64,000 bases of DNA from Haloarcula mannanilytica (GCF_005406125.1 NZ_BIXZ01000002.1:62001-126000); one strand, 5' to 3'; positions 1-9,398 are shown, numbered from the stretch's first letter. Notes: generated by a model from the letters alone, not told the origin. Made by a program: numbers and translations.

Positions 1-785
1 GAATCGGCTATCTGCTCGACCGACGGACGCTCGCCGACTACGGGCTGGGGTTGGACCGACAGTGGTGGCGCGACGCGGCCTTCGGACTCGGACTCGGTAT
101 CGGGCTTCCAACACTTGTACTGCTTGTCGAACTGGCCGTCGGATTCGTCGAGGTCAGCGTCGCCCTCGCAACCGTTGACAGCGGGCTGCTTCCCCTGACG
201 GCGTTCGGACCGCCGGTCGCCGTTCTCATTCTCGGGGCGTTCTTCCTCGTCCAGGCGACCGCCGAGGAGGTACTCGTCCGCGGCTACCTCCTGACGAACG
301 CGGCCGAGGGGCTCGTCAGCTGGATCGGCAAGCGACGTGCAATCATCGCCGCGACGGCGCTGACGGGCGCGCTGTTCGGCGTCCTCCACTGGACGAACCC
401 CAGCGCCTCGCTGCTCAGCGTGACCAACATCACCCTCTATGGCCTCCTGCTTGGTGCGTGCTACATCCTGACCGGTCGGCTCGGGGTCGCCACCGGCTTC
501 CACGTCGCCTGGAACTACACGCTCGCGTTGCTCGATTTCCCCGTCAGCGGCCTGCGGATGGGCGTGTCCCTGCTCTCGACTGACGCAACCGGCCCCACGC
601 TACTGACTGGCGGCGAGTTCGGCCCCGAAGGCGGACTCATCGCTCTCCCCCTGCTCGGCGTCGGCGGGGCCGCGCTGTACTGGTGGGTCCGCCGCGAGTA
701 CGGCGCAGTCGAACTGCTGGACGACATCGCCACCCCCGACCTCCGGATTCGGACACGGTCCGATACCGCAAACCAAGACGGCTAA
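1..785 (+). CDS. CPBP-family intramembrane metalloprotease (5' end outside window)
   Basis: The reading frame is open to the left edge, so the N-terminus is missing. The visible first residues (LLDRRTLADYGL) align with an internal stretch of the paralogue at 13484-14494 (LLDRRPIDEYGL), which suggests roughly 85-90 residues lie outside. CPBP proteases (Rce1-like) are membrane enzymes whose glutamates and histidines sit in transmembrane helices. Here the EEVLVRGYLL motif, the later FGVLHW motif and a GFHVAWNY motif supply these residues. Several hydrophobic segments are evident. The aldo/keto reductase follows within about 25 bases. The substrate is unknown; haloarchaeal members are usually annotated only by family. 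Confidence 0.85.
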   Translation, partial: IGYLLDRRTLADYGLGLDRQWWRDAAFGLGLGIGLPTLVLLVELAVGFVEVSVALATVDSGLLPLTAFGPPVAVLILGAFFLVQATAEEVLVRGYLLTNAAEGLVSWIGKRRAIIAATALTGALFGVLHWTNPSASLLSVTNITLYGLLLGACYILTGRLGVATGFHVAWNYTLALLDFPVSGLRMGVSLLSTDATGPTLLTGGEFGPEGGLIALPLLGVGGAALYWWVRREYGAVELLDDIATPDLRIRTRSDTANQDG

Positions 786-809
786 GTGGACAGCGCCGCT
801 ACGTCGGGT

Positions 810-1862
810 ATGGAATACGCGACACTCGGAAACTCCGGCGTCGAGGTCTCAGAGGTCGGCTTCGGTGCCTGGGTCGTCGGCACGGACTGGTGGGGCGACC
901 GCACTCACGAGGACGCCATCGACATGGTCCAGCACGCGCTTGAGGAGGACGTGACGTTCTTCGACACCGGCGACGTGTACGGCCACGGCGACAGCGAGGA
1001 GATCATCGGCGAGGCGCTGGCAGAACACCGCGAGGAAGTCACCGTCTCGACGAAGATCGGGTACGACTTCTACAACAACCCCCAGGCCGGCCACGGCGAA
1101 CTCCCGAAGAAAGTCACGCCGGAGTGGGTCCACACCGCCGTCGACCGCTCGCTCGACCGCCTCGGCATGGACCACGTCGAACTGCTGATGCTGCACAACG
1201 CCAACGTCGACGAGGTCGACGAGGACGTGCTGGAAGCGCTCGACGAACTCCGCGAGGAAGGCAAGGTCGAGGCCATCGGCTGGGCGCTCGGCCCCTCCAT
1301 CGGCTGGCTCGCCGAGGGCGACGCCGCCGTCGCCAACGAGTTCGACGCGCTCCAGACCGTCTTTAACCTCTTCGAGCAGACCCCCGGCCAGCACTTCATC
1401 GACACCATCCGCGAGCAAAACGCCGACACGTCGATTCTCGCCCGTGTCCCTCACTCCTCGGGCCTGCTGAACGAGCAGGTGACCCCCAAGACGGAGTTCG
1501 AGGCCGACGACCACCGCGCGCACCGGCCTACGGAATGGTACGAGACCGGCTTCGAGAAGCTGGAGACCCTGCGGTTCTTAGAGCGCGACGGCGAGCGGAC
1601 GATGGGCCAGGCCGCCATCCAGTGGCTCCTCTATCACGACGAGGTGGCGTCGGTCACGCCGACGTTCCGGACCAACGCCGACATCGACGAGTGGGCCGGC
1701 GCGCCCGACACGCCGCCGCTCAGCGACGAGGAGTACGAGCGCGTGCAGGACCTGTACGCCGACAACTTCGGTATCGACCGCGACGACGGGATGGACGCCC
1801 TGCGCTCGTCGGTCGGCGGTGCGGACCTCGAAGAGACCGGCATGAAATCCGCCGGGGACTGA
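810..1862 (+). CDS. Aldo/keto reductase
   Basis: A 350-residue protein of the aldo/keto reductase (TIM barrel, NADPH-dependent carbonyl reduction) superfamily. It opens with MEYATLGNSGVEVSEVGFG, the typical family start. The catalytic tetrad is visible as D52 and Y57 (FDTGDVYGHGDSEE), K82 (STKIGYD) and H129 (LLMLHNA). The frame is open upstream to a GTG at 786, directly after the preceding stop, but family similarity begins at the ATG at 810. It may be co-transcribed with the CPBP protease gene. Physiological substrate cannot be told from sequence. Confidence 0.9.
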   Translation: MEYATLGNSGVEVSEVGFGAWVVGTDWWGDRTHEDAIDMVQHALEEDVTFFDTGDVYGHGDSEEIIGEALAEHREEVTVSTKIGYDFYNNPQAGHGELPKKVTPEWVHTAVDRSLDRLGMDHVELLMLHNANVDEVDEDVLEALDELREEGKVEAIGWALGPSIGWLAEGDAAVANEFDALQTVFNLFEQTPGQHFIDTIREQNADTSILARVPHSSGLLNEQVTPKTEFEADDHRAHRPTEWYETGFEKLETLRFLERDGERTMGQAAIQWLLYHDEVASVTPTFRTNADIDEWAGAPDTPPLSDEEYERVQDLYADNFGIDRDDGMDALRSSVGGADLEETGMKSAGD

Positions 1863-2284
1863 CGGCGAGGCGTTGTAGCGCCGACACATAGGCCACGACA
1901 GACCGGGCAACTGTGTCCGCCGCTTCAAACGGATTTTCTGCCAAATCATCAGTCCAGCCGACCAGCGACCCGGGACGCTGAAATCTCCAGTCGATACCTG
2001 ACCCCTGAAAGTCACCAGCAACCGGACAGCTATCTGTCGGTTCTCCGGTTGTACCCCTCTGTTTCGACAGGAGATGTCCCGCCGTCCGGCGGTTAGGGTG
2101 GTGGCGTTTCACATTCACTCCGGTCCGTCAGACAGCCGCAAGACGCTGGACGGGAGCGGGTTCGAGGTGAAACGGAGGGGTTCGAAACGCGGGAGCAATC
2201 CACATGCCAGTCTGGATGGTTTGCGAGCAGTGACATGAACCGACGCAGAAAACAGCGGGCGACGGCGGTCCCGACGAATGTAAA
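1863..2284. other. Intergenic gap without a gene
   Basis: About 420 bases between the convergent aldo/keto reductase and radA genes. Open frames here do not have haloarchaeal codon use or family likeness. Around 2151-2196 there is a small repeat cluster: CGGGAGC at 2151-2157 and 2190-2196 flanks two copies of GGGTTCGA (2158-2165 and 2178-2185). It does not fold as a tRNA. Confidence 0.5.
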
Positions 2285-3334
2285 TTACTCGTCCAGCAGG
2301 CCGTCTTCTTCGACGCGCATGACGCCTTCGCCGTCCGGGAGGTTCGGCGCGTCGACGAGCTTGACGATCCGTTTGTTCCCCTTGGACTTGCGGAGGTACA
2401 TCCGGAACGTCGACGTGTGGCCGAGGATGTTGCCACCGATAGGCTGGGTCGGGTCACCGAAGAAGGAGTCGGGGTTGGAGGCGACCTGGTTGGTGACGAC
2501 GACGGCAGTATTGTTGAGGTCGCCCACCCGCATCAGGTCGTGGAGGTGCTTGTTGAGCTTCTGCTGGCGGTCGGCGAGTTCGCCACGGCCGACGTACTCG
2601 GCGCGGAAGTGCGCAGTCAGCGAGTCGACGGCGAGCAGTCGGACGGGGAACTCCTCGTCCTGGCTCTCGCTGGCGATCTCCTGGGCCTTCTCAGCCAGGA
2701 GGATCTGGTGGTTAGAGTTGAACGCCTTCGCGACGTGGATCTTCTCCAAGACGGAGGCGACGAGGTTATCCAGCTGGGCCTCGTCGGTTGGGTCCGCGTC
2801 GTCCGCCTCCTCAACGATACCGTGGAGGACCAGCGTGTCGGCCAGTACCTCGTCGTCGAGGCCCTTGACCATCTGTTCGATACGCTCGGGTCGGAACGTG
2901 TCTTCGGAGTCGACGAAGATAGCGCTGCCTTCCAGCCCGCCGTGTTCGGCCGGGAGCTGGACGTTGACCGAGAGCTGGTGGGTCACCTGGGACTTGCCAG
3001 CCCCGAACTCGCCGTACACCTCGGTGATGGACTGGGTCTCGACGCCCCCGCCCAGCAGGTCGTCTACCTCGTCGACGCCCCAGGAGAGCTTCCCGATCTG
3101 CTCGCGGCGTTCGAGCACCGTTGAGCCGGTCTCGAAGCCGCCGATGTCGGCCGCCTCGCGGGCCGCGTTGATGATGTCGGCCGCCGACGACTCGCCGATG
3201 TCGGCCGTGTTCGACAGTTCCCCGGGGGAGGCGACCGCAATACCCTGGTAGGAGTCGTAGCCGTTCTCTTCGAGTTTCTCTGCTGTCGCCGGACCGACAC
3301 CCGGCAGCTCTTCGAGGTCCTCACTTGCGGACAT
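2285..3334 (-). CDS. radA: DNA repair and recombination protein RadA
   Basis: Archaeal RecA/Rad51 recombinase of 349 residues, which forms filaments on single-stranded DNA and catalyses strand exchange. Residues 8-60 are a helix-hairpin-helix DNA-binding domain ([12 protein letters not shown]). The Walker A motif GEFGAGKS lies at about 108-115 and the Walker B segment [12 protein letters not shown] follows. The C-terminus ends [11 protein letters not shown]. Two in-frame ATGs exist (3340 and 3334). The TATA element at about 3359-3364 sits 27 bases before 3334, which favours the second as a leaderless start. Confidence 0.97.
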   Translation of the reverse strand: MSASEDLEELPGVGPATAEKLEENGYDSYQGIAVASPGELSNTADIGESSAADIINAAREAADIGGFETGSTVLERREQIGKLSWGVDEVDDLLGGGVETQSITEVYGEFGAGKSQVTHQLSVNVQLPAEHGGLEGSAIFVDSEDTFRPERIEQMVKGLDDEVLADTLVLHGIVEEADDADPTDEAQLDNLVASVLEKIHVAKAFNSNHQILLAEKAQEIASESQDEEFPVRLLAVDSLTAHFRAEYVGRGELADRQQKLNKHLHDLMRVGDLNNTAVVVTNQVASNPDSFFGDPTQPIGGNILGHTSTFRMYLRKSKGNKRIVKLVDAPNLPDGEGVMRVEEDGLLDE

Positions 3335-3356
3335 GGACATGCCTTGTGCGTCCGGG

Positions 3357-3366
3357 GGTATAAAGC
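3357..3366 (-). promoter_or_regulatory. TATA element of radA
   Basis: On the minus strand the sequence reads GCTTTATACC. It is centred about 27 bases before the ATG at 3334, the spacing seen for leaderless haloarchaeal transcripts. Confidence 0.6.
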
Positions 3367-3586
3367 CTCGTTAACACCAGAGTGAAAGTGAAAGTGCCGG
3401 ACAGCAATGGGATGGTACGGGACGGAATCGGGAGTTTTAGAAGTGAAGGGTATCGGAATGCGGTGGAAAGGGGCTCAGGTCGGCCGAGGTAGACGAGCAG
3501 GAGCGCCCCGACGAGGGTGGGGCCAGTCAGCGCCGCCCTCGTTCGGCCGAACGTGGTCACTGACGGCGACGCCGCCGTCGGTCATC

Positions 3587-4204
3587 TCACTCCCAGGGAT
3601 GGTAACCGGGGCGGTCGGGCCACAGCGGGTACCAGTACTCCTTGTCGTCCTCGACGGTGATTTCGTCGCTGAGGTTGCTGTCCAGTTTGAACTCGGCGGA
3701 CGTGTTGCGCTCGTGGCTGTCGTGGGGGTCCGGCGCGAACGGGTAGTACGCGCCCCGGCGGAAGGAGTACACCCAGTAGACGGTCTGGTCGTCGCGCGCA
3801 TGCTCGAACGCGAACAGGGCAGCGAGCAGGCGTGAGCCATAGCGCCGCTCGACAAGCGTGTCCGCGGCGAAGTGAATCGACGTGAGCAGGTCCTCGAAGT
3901 CGTCGTCGTGGAGGACGACCCACTGGTAGCCGTGGTCGTCAGTCTCGAAGGTGGCCCGTGTGCCCGTCTCGACCATCCCGGCGTCGAGGATGGATTCGAC
4001 TTCGTCGACGGCGTCCTGGAAGTCCGTGCTGTCCACGTCGGCGAAACACAGCGCCGCCTCGCCGGTCGACTCGTACCCCAGGTCGGCCTCCATCGTGATG
4101 TAGGCGGTACTCATCCCGAACAGGTCGTCAGGGTCGGCATCGCGCGTCGCGTCGGCCTCGGCTTTCACCCCGAGGACGCTCTTGAGTCCGTCGAGCAGTC
4201 CCAT
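3587..4204 (-). CDS. pspAB: PspA-associated protein PspAB
   Basis: A 205-residue soluble protein beginning MGLLDGLKSVLGVKAE. It matches the PspAB family: short amphipathic N-terminus, then FGMSTAYITMEADLGYESTG and a mixed alpha/beta body ending PLWPDRPGYHPWE. PspAB proteins are linked by genome context to the PspA membrane-stress system and to HtpX. Here htpX lies immediately upstream on the same strand, about 380 bases away, which supports the call. Biochemical function is unknown. A longer in-frame extension to 4345 exists, but it lacks coding character, so the ATG at 4204 was chosen. No pspA gene is in the window. Confidence 0.75.
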   Translation of the reverse strand: MGLLDGLKSVLGVKAEADATRDADPDDLFGMSTAYITMEADLGYESTGEAALCFADVDSTDFQDAVDEVESILDAGMVETGTRATFETDDHGYQWVVLHDDDFEDLLTSIHFAADTLVERRYGSRLLAALFAFEHARDDQTVYWVYSFRRGAYYPFAPDPHDSHERNTSAEFKLDSNLSDEITVEDDKEYWYPLWPDRPGYHPWE

Positions 4205-4586
4205 ATGCGAGTCCCTACGGGCCGGGGACCAAGGTGGTTTGTGTCTCGAGTAGTTGATGGGGTTGTGTCCGAAGACAAGGACAACTGTTCTAACGGCCAG
4301 AAAGCCCCGTCTGTCTGAACTCGGGGGACTCGCTGCGCGTTTCACTCACTCCGTTCGTTCCAGTGCTTACGTCGTCCGCCATCGTTCAGACAGCCACCGG
4401 GAGACCGGAAATCTCCCGAGCAGTCGGCGCACAGCGCCGACAACGCCCCTTTCAGTCCCGCCCGTAGCCGGTTGGTCAATCCATGCCGGGTGGGACTGGA
4501 GCGGGTTGGGAGCTTTCTGGCTCTGCACAGGAGCTACCACGAGAAGACACACTACGTTATAGCCGACAGTCAGAAAACCAACCGAG
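4205..4586. other. Intergenic gap between htpX and pspAB
   Basis: About 380 bases with no convincing gene. On the minus strand, downstream of htpX, it contains a stretch rich in GAACGGAGTGAGTGAAACG-like sequence (around 4330-4365). This resembles the 3'-flanking repeats found after the thermosome and ahcY genes. The rest has no long hairpin that I could find. Confidence 0.5.
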
Positions 4587-5465
4587 CTAGCGCCCTTCGA
4601 GTTCGCGTTCGAGGTCCTGCAAGCGGTCGATGCGCTTCTCCGTCGAGGGATGCGTGCTGAACAGTTGGCCGATCCAGCCAACCCTGATGGGGATGATGAA
4701 GAAGGCGTTCATCTCCGCCTGGTCGCGCATGTCCTCTTTGGGAACTTTGTCCATCCGGCCGTCGATTTTCATCAGCGCGTTCGCGAGGGCGGCGGGTTTG
4801 CCGGTAATCATCGCCCCGCCGCGGTCGGCGGCGTACTCGCGGTAGCGGCTAAGCGCCCGAATCAGGAGGAAGGAGACGACCCAGACGACCAGCGAGATGA
4901 GGATGGCGACGATGACCGGCACCTGCTGGCCGCCGCGTTCGCGGCCGCCGCTGAACAGCCAGCCCCACCGGACGATAAGGAAGGCAATCGTCGAGAGGAA
5001 CGACGCGATGGTCATCACCATCACGTCGCGGTTCTTGATGTGGGCCAGTTCGTGGGCGAGAACCCCCTCCAGTTCGTCCTGGTCCAGCGTGTCCATGATG
5101 CCCGTCGTCACGCAGACGGCCGAACTGCTCTTGGACCGACCGGTGGCGAAGGCGTTGGGCACCCGGGAGTCGGCGACGGCGACTTTCGGCTTCGGGAGGT
5201 CGGCCTGCTGGGAGAGGCGGTCGACCATCCGGTGGAGTTCGGGGTACTCCTCCGGTTCGACCGTCCGGGCTCCCATCGAGTACAGGGCGAGCTTGTCGCT
5301 GAAGAAGAACTGCGCGCCGAGGAACAGTCCCATGACGACCACGATGAGCGCGAGGTTGCTGAAATACAGCGTGAGCGCTCCGAGGAAGACGATGTACAGC
5401 GCGAACAGCAGGAACATCGTCAGGGCCATGCGGCCGCGGAGCCCCCAGTCTGTTTGCCACTCCAT
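4587..5465 (-). CDS. htpX: Zinc metalloprotease HtpX (M48 family)
   Basis: A 292-residue membrane-bound peptidase for quality control of membrane proteins. Two N-terminal transmembrane helices (about 12-35 and 38-57) precede the protease domain. The zinc motif HELAH is at 138-142 (GVLAHELAHIKNRD), with a downstream EYAADR motif supplying the third ligand. Two further hydrophobic segments lie between about 153 and 205. Length is normal for the family. A minus-strand TATA element at about 5489-5496 places a leaderless start at the ATG used. Pairing with pspAB suggests a membrane-stress module. Confidence 0.95.
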   Translation of the reverse strand: MEWQTDWGLRGRMALTMFLLFALYIVFLGALTLYFSNLALIVVVMGLFLGAQFFFSDKLALYSMGARTVEPEEYPELHRMVDRLSQQADLPKPKVAVADSRVPNAFATGRSKSSSAVCVTTGIMDTLDQDELEGVLAHELAHIKNRDVMVMTIASFLSTIAFLIVRWGWLFSGGRERGGQQVPVIVAILISLVVWVVSFLLIRALSRYREYAADRGGAMITGKPAALANALMKIDGRMDKVPKEDMRDQAEMNAFFIIPIRVGWIGQLFSTHPSTEKRIDRLQDLERELEGR

Positions 5466-5588
5466 ACCCAGTGATAGACGGGCGACACTCTAAAACCTCG
5501 CCATCGTGTGAAAGCGCCACACGGCAGGCGGCCGACCCCGACAGGTGGAACACACGGCTTAAACGGTTCAGTACAGTACAACAGTGTA
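5466..5588. promoter_or_regulatory. Divergent promoter region htpX / nmd3
   Basis: Two outward TATA elements are visible. CGAGGTTTTAGAG on the minus strand (about 5489-5500) lies 28 bases from the htpX ATG. GGCTTAAACGG on the plus strand (about 5557-5566) lies 28 bases from the nmd3 ATG. Both spacings fit leaderless transcription. Confidence 0.55.
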
Positions 5589-6734
5589 ATGAGCCGGTCG
5601 GGAGAGTTCTGTCCACGCTGCGGCGACGAGATACCGGAGGGCACCGACGAGCGCCCGGAGTTAGCGGGTGCTGGCGGTCAGCGCAACTCCGAGCACGTCC
5701 TCTGTGACGCCTGTTACTTCGAGGAGTTCGACCTGGTGGACGCCCCCGACACCATCCAGGTTCGGGTCTGTTCGCGATGTGGCGCGGTCCACAAGGGGAA
5801 CCGCTGGGTCGACATCGGTGCGGAGGACTACACCGACATCGCCGTCGAGCAGGTCAGCGAAGCGCTGGGGATTCACGTCGACGCCCAGTCGGTCGCCTGG
5901 CAGGTCGCTCCCGAGCAACTCGACAAGAACAACATCCGCATGCACGCGGAGTTCTCCGGCGTCATCCGCGGGACGCCGGTCACCGAGGAAGTCACCGTCC
6001 CCGTCCGCATCTCCCGGCAGACGTGCAAGCGCTGCGGGAAAATCGCTGGCGGCTCCTTCGCCAGCATCGTCCAGGTGCGGGCCGACGAGCGCGTGCCGAC
6101 CGACGACGAGCGCGAGCGGGCCGAAGAAATCGCTCAGGAGTACGTCGCCGCCCGCGAGGAGACTGGCGACCGCAACGCCTTCATCACCGAGACAAAGACC
6201 GTCGACGACGGGCTGGACATGAAGATTTCGACCAACCAGATGGGGCTTGGCATCGCCAAGCGCATCACCGCCCAGCTGGGGGGCTCCTACTCCGATTCCC
6301 GGCGGCTTATCTCCGAGGACGAGGACGGCCAGGAGCTGTACCGGATGACCTACGCCGTCCGGCTGCCACGGTATCGCCAGGGCGAGGTCATCGACCCGGA
6401 GGACGGCGACGGCCCGGTGCTGGTCCGCTCGGTCCAGGGGAATCTCAAGGGCGTTCGTTTGACGACCGGCGAGGACTACGAGGCCAGTTTCGAGGAGGGC
6501 GAGACGCCCGACGCCAGACGGCTGGGGTTCCGCGAGGACAGCCAACAGACCACACTCGTCGCCGTCGAGGACGACAACGCCGTCCAGGTGTTAGACCCCG
6601 AAACGTTCGAGAGCAAGACCGTCCCGCGGCCGGCGTACCTCGACACCGACGCCGACGAAGTGCCGGTGCTGAAGAGCCACGCCGGGCTGCACGTCCTCCC
6701 AGCCGATGGGGAGGACACGGATACCGATGAGTGA
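5589..6734 (+). CDS. NMD3-family 60S ribosomal export-like protein
   Basis: A 381-residue archaeal homologue of eukaryotic Nmd3, the adaptor for large ribosomal subunit export and maturation. Its role in archaea is presumably in ribosome assembly. Four CxxC zinc-binding pairs are clustered in the first 150 residues: FCPRCGDE, LCDACYF, VCSRCGAVH and CKRCGK. They are followed by the NMD3 core with SYSDSRRLIS. The ATG at 5589 was chosen from the CPRC-proximal start and the TATA element 28 bases upstream. The last 8 bases overlap the taw2 start, so the two genes form an operon linking ribosome assembly with tRNA modification. Confidence 0.88.
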   Translation: MSRSGEFCPRCGDEIPEGTDERPELAGAGGQRNSEHVLCDACYFEEFDLVDAPDTIQVRVCSRCGAVHKGNRWVDIGAEDYTDIAVEQVSEALGIHVDAQSVAWQVAPEQLDKNNIRMHAEFSGVIRGTPVTEEVTVPVRISRQTCKRCGKIAGGSFASIVQVRADERVPTDDERERAEEIAQEYVAAREETGDRNAFITETKTVDDGLDMKISTNQMGLGIAKRITAQLGGSYSDSRRLISEDEDGQELYRMTYAVRLPRYRQGEVIDPEDGDGPVLVRSVQGNLKGVRLTTGEDYEASFEEGETPDARRLGFREDSQQTTLVAVEDDNAVQVLDPETFESKTVPRPAYLDTDADEVPVLKSHAGLHVLPADGEDTDTDE

Positions 6735-7782
6735 CGACAGTTCCGGCCGCGAGACGGGCGAGACAGACGAGCAGCGCCTCGCCGCTGTCGTCGACAAACT
6801 CCGCTCGCAGGCAGCCATCGAATCCCTGCGGGCCGAGGGCGTCTACGACGACACCAGAAGCGTCACCGAGTGGACCGAGGACAGCGTCGCTATTCCGGTA
6901 ACTGCCCCGCCACAGGAGACCCAGTTCCGGGAGGTCGTCCGGCAGGTCGGCGAGCGCCGCCTCAAGACCCTCGATGACCACCTCCGGGAGCGGGGCTGGA
7001 CCGACGAGGAGATCGCCGCCGCGCCGAGTTCCTGGGCCGTCCTTGGCTCCGTCGTGCTGGTCGACATCGGCGACAGCCCCCGACCGGCAGAGGTCGGCGA
7101 GGCGCTGCTTGCCCTCCACGGCGAGGCCGAAACGGTGCTGGCCCGCCACGGCATCTCCGGCGAGCACCGCGAACCCAGCGTCGAGGTCATCGCCGGCGAC
7201 GGCGACACAGAGACGGTCCACACCGAACACGGCACGCACTACGCGATGGATCTCGCGGAAGTGATGTTTTCGCCCGGGAACAAGGCCGAGCGGGCGCGGA
7301 TGGGAGAAACCGTCGCGGCGGGCGAGCGCGTGCTGGATATGTTCGCCGGCATCGGCTACTTCACGCTCCCGATGGCCCGCGCCGGCGCGCAGGTCACCGC
7401 CGTCGAACGCAATCCGACGGCGTTTCGCTTTCTCGTCGAGAACGTTATGCTGAACGACGTGGACGAGCGAGTTCATCCGTATCGGGCCGACTGTCAGGAA
7501 GTCGTCCCGGGGTTCGCCGAGGAAGGACGGGCCGACCGAATCGTGATGGGCTACTATGAAGCACACGAGTACCTCGACAGCGCGCTCGACGCGCTCGCGT
7601 CCGGTGGCGTCCTCCACATGCACGAAGCGACGCCGGACGCGCTGGTGTTCGACCGACCCATCGAGCGACTGGAGGCGGCCGCCGCCGAAGCCGACCGGGA
7701 AGTAGAGATTCTGGACACCCGACGGGTCAAGGAGTACAGCGAGGGCGTCGCCCACGTCGTCGTCGACGCTCGGGTGCAGTAA
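6727..7782 (+). CDS. taw2: tRNA wyosine synthesis aminocarboxypropyltransferase Taw2-like
   Basis: A 351-residue class I SAM-dependent protein of the Trm5/TYW2 family. The SAM motif is LDMFAGIGYFTLPMA and the following acidic residue lies in VTAVERNPTAF. Trm5 methyltransferases carry an NPP-type motif at the active site. Here the segment is RIVMGYYEAHEYLDSAL, which resembles the MGY-type sequence of archaeal Tyw2/Taw2. The C-terminus EYSEGVAHVVVDARV matches the same branch. Taw2 transfers the aminocarboxypropyl group of SAM to 4-demethylwyosine at G37 of tRNA-Phe. A Trm5 methyltransferase is the main alternative. Confidence 0.8.
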   Translation: MSDDSSGRETGETDEQRLAAVVDKLRSQAAIESLRAEGVYDDTRSVTEWTEDSVAIPVTAPPQETQFREVVRQVGERRLKTLDDHLRERGWTDEEIAAAPSSWAVLGSVVLVDIGDSPRPAEVGEALLALHGEAETVLARHGISGEHREPSVEVIAGDGDTETVHTEHGTHYAMDLAEVMFSPGNKAERARMGETVAAGERVLDMFAGIGYFTLPMARAGAQVTAVERNPTAFRFLVENVMLNDVDERVHPYRADCQEVVPGFAEEGRADRIVMGYYEAHEYLDSALDALASGGVLHMHEATPDALVFDRPIERLEAAAAEADREVEILDTRRVKEYSEGVAHVVVDARVQ

Positions 7783-8084
7783 CCCGACCGGTCGCCGGAC
7801 ACCGACAGTGACGGTGCTGCTGTGCAGAGCTATCATAAGTCTGAACGTTGTCTCCGGCTGTCGATACCGGACCGAGCGGCGGTCCGTGAAAAATGAGTTG
7901 ACAGGTGTATCTTGTTCAAAAGTAGTGTCTGAAGCCCAGTTTTTGCGCTTTCTTCGTCATACCCGTCACCGGAACACTCGTTCACCGGCGAATTTGGGAG
8001 AGAGTTCTGTCGCAGTTCCGCCGAATTAATGTCAGAGTTCGGAAAATTGGTTTAGGGTGGTGGTGTCTCTGTGTAGTCGAAGCC
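7783..8084. other. Intergenic gap before the ferritin-like gene
   Basis: About 300 bases. An open frame of 73 codons is present (7808-8029), but it is basic, cysteine-containing and lacks haloarchaeal composition, so it is not called. A TATA-like TTTAGG at about 8050-8055 precedes the next gene by 33 bases. Confidence 0.5.
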
Positions 8085-9398
8085 ATGAACCCAACCGACG
8101 ATACATCCGACCGGACGCGGCGCGCATTCCTCGGCACGACTGCCACCCTCAGCCTGGCCGCACTCGCCGGCTGTGCGGGCAGTGACAGCGGCTCGAGTAG
8201 CACGGTGACCGAGTCGATGGAGACGGAGGAGATGGAGACGGAGACCATGGAGACCGACACCATGGAGGAGACGGACACGCCAATGCCGCCAGCCGACGAC
8301 GTGCCGATTCTCAACTACGCGCTCACCTTAGAGCACTTGGAGAACGCCTTCTACCGCGAGGGCCTTGAGACGTTCAGCGACGAGGAACTGATGAACGCCG
8401 ACGTGCTCGCGTCGTTCGACGAGCGCGTGCGCATGGAGGTGCCGGAGTACCTGCAGGTCGTCGGCGAGCACGAGGCCGCCCACGTCGCCGCCATCAGCGA
8501 CACCGTCGAGAGCCTGCACGGCACCCCCATCGAAGAGGGGGAGTACGACTTCGGCTACGAGACCCCCAGCGAGTTCCTCGCCGTCGCCAAAGCCCTCGAA
8601 AATACCGGCGTCGCTGCCTACGCCGGTGCCGCGCCGATGGTCGTCGATAACGACATCCTGGGTGCCGCCGCCGGCATCCACAGCGTCGAGGCCCGCCACG
8701 CGAGTTTCCTGAACCTCGTCAACGGCGACAGCCCCTACCCCAATGCCGTCGACGAAGCCAGTTCGATGGAAGAGGTGCTGGAGGTCGCCGGCCAGTTCGT
8801 CACGAGCGAAGTGGACCCGAGCGTCTACGAACTCGATGACGACCGCGCGACCCACGACCGCAAGGCCGACGACGACACCTCCGACGTGGACGTTCTGAAC
8901 TACGCGCTGACGCTCGAACACTTAGAGAACGCCTTCTACCGCGAGGGCTTGGAGACGTTCAGCGACGACGAACTGCTGAACGCCGACGTGCTGTCCTCGC
9001 TCGGCGAGGACCTCCGGATGACCGTGCCCGACCGCCTCGCCACGGCCGGCGAGCACGAGGCCGCCCACGTCGCCGCCATCAGCGACACCGTCGAGCAACT
9101 CGGCGGCTCCCCTGTCGAGGAAGCCGAGTACGACTTCGGCTACGAGACCCCCAGCGAGTTCCTCGCTGTCGCCAAAGCCCTCGAAAACACCGGCGTCGCC
9201 GCCTACAAGGGGGCTGCGCCGACGGTGTCTAACGACAACGTGTTCTCGGCCGCCATCGCCATTCACAGCGTCGAGGCCCGTCACGCCGCCTTCCTCAACG
9301 AACTCAACGACGAGTCGCCGTTCCCGGCCGGCGTCGACGAACCACAGACGATGTCCGAGGTCACCGAAATCGCCGGGCAGTTTATTGTCGAGAGCTAA
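8085..9398 (+). CDS. Tat-exported lipoprotein with two tandem ferritin-like domains
   Basis: A 437-residue protein. The N-terminus has a twin-arginine signal and lipobox (TRRAFLGTTATL then LAGCAG), followed by a Thr/Glu/Met-rich linker (METEEMETETMET). Two copies of a roughly 155-residue ferritin-like four-helix domain follow, at about 70-245 and 265-435. Both carry LNYALTLEHLENAFYREG, EHEAAHVAAISDTVE and YETPSEFLAVAKALENTG, where glutamates and histidines could bind a di-metal centre. The copies are nearly identical over long stretches. It acts outside the membrane, perhaps in metal handling or oxidative stress. The substrate is unknown. Confidence 0.85.
   Translation: MNPTDDTSDRTRRAFLGTTATLSLAALAGCAGSDSGSSSTVTESMETEEMETETMETDTMEETDTPMPPADDVPILNYALTLEHLENAFYREGLETFSDEELMNADVLASFDERVRMEVPEYLQVVGEHEAAHVAAISDTVESLHGTPIEEGEYDFGYETPSEFLAVAKALENTGVAAYAGAAPMVVDNDILGAAAGIHSVEARHASFLNLVNGDSPYPNAVDEASSMEEVLEVAGQFVTSEVDPSVYELDDDRATHDRKADDDTSDVDVLNYALTLEHLENAFYREGLETFSDDELLNADVLSSLGEDLRMTVPDRLATAGEHEAAHVAAISDTVEQLGGSPVEEAEYDFGYETPSEFLAVAKALENTGVAAYKGAAPTVSNDNVFSAAIAIHSVEARHAAFLNELNDESPFPAGVDEPQTMSEVTEIAGQFIVES

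Noticed and set aside
2128-2284. Possible tRNA-like T-loop (GGGTTCGA twice) in the radA downstream gap
   Set aside because: No cloverleaf can be drawn; acceptor and anticodon stems are missing.
4254-4562. 102-codon plus-strand frame between pspAB and htpX
   Set aside because: Arg/Thr/Ser-rich random composition in a repeat-like gap; no promoter or family likeness.
7808-8029. 73-codon frame before the ferritin-like gene
   Set aside because: Basic, Cys/Arg-rich, not haloarchaeal in composition and without a proper promoter.
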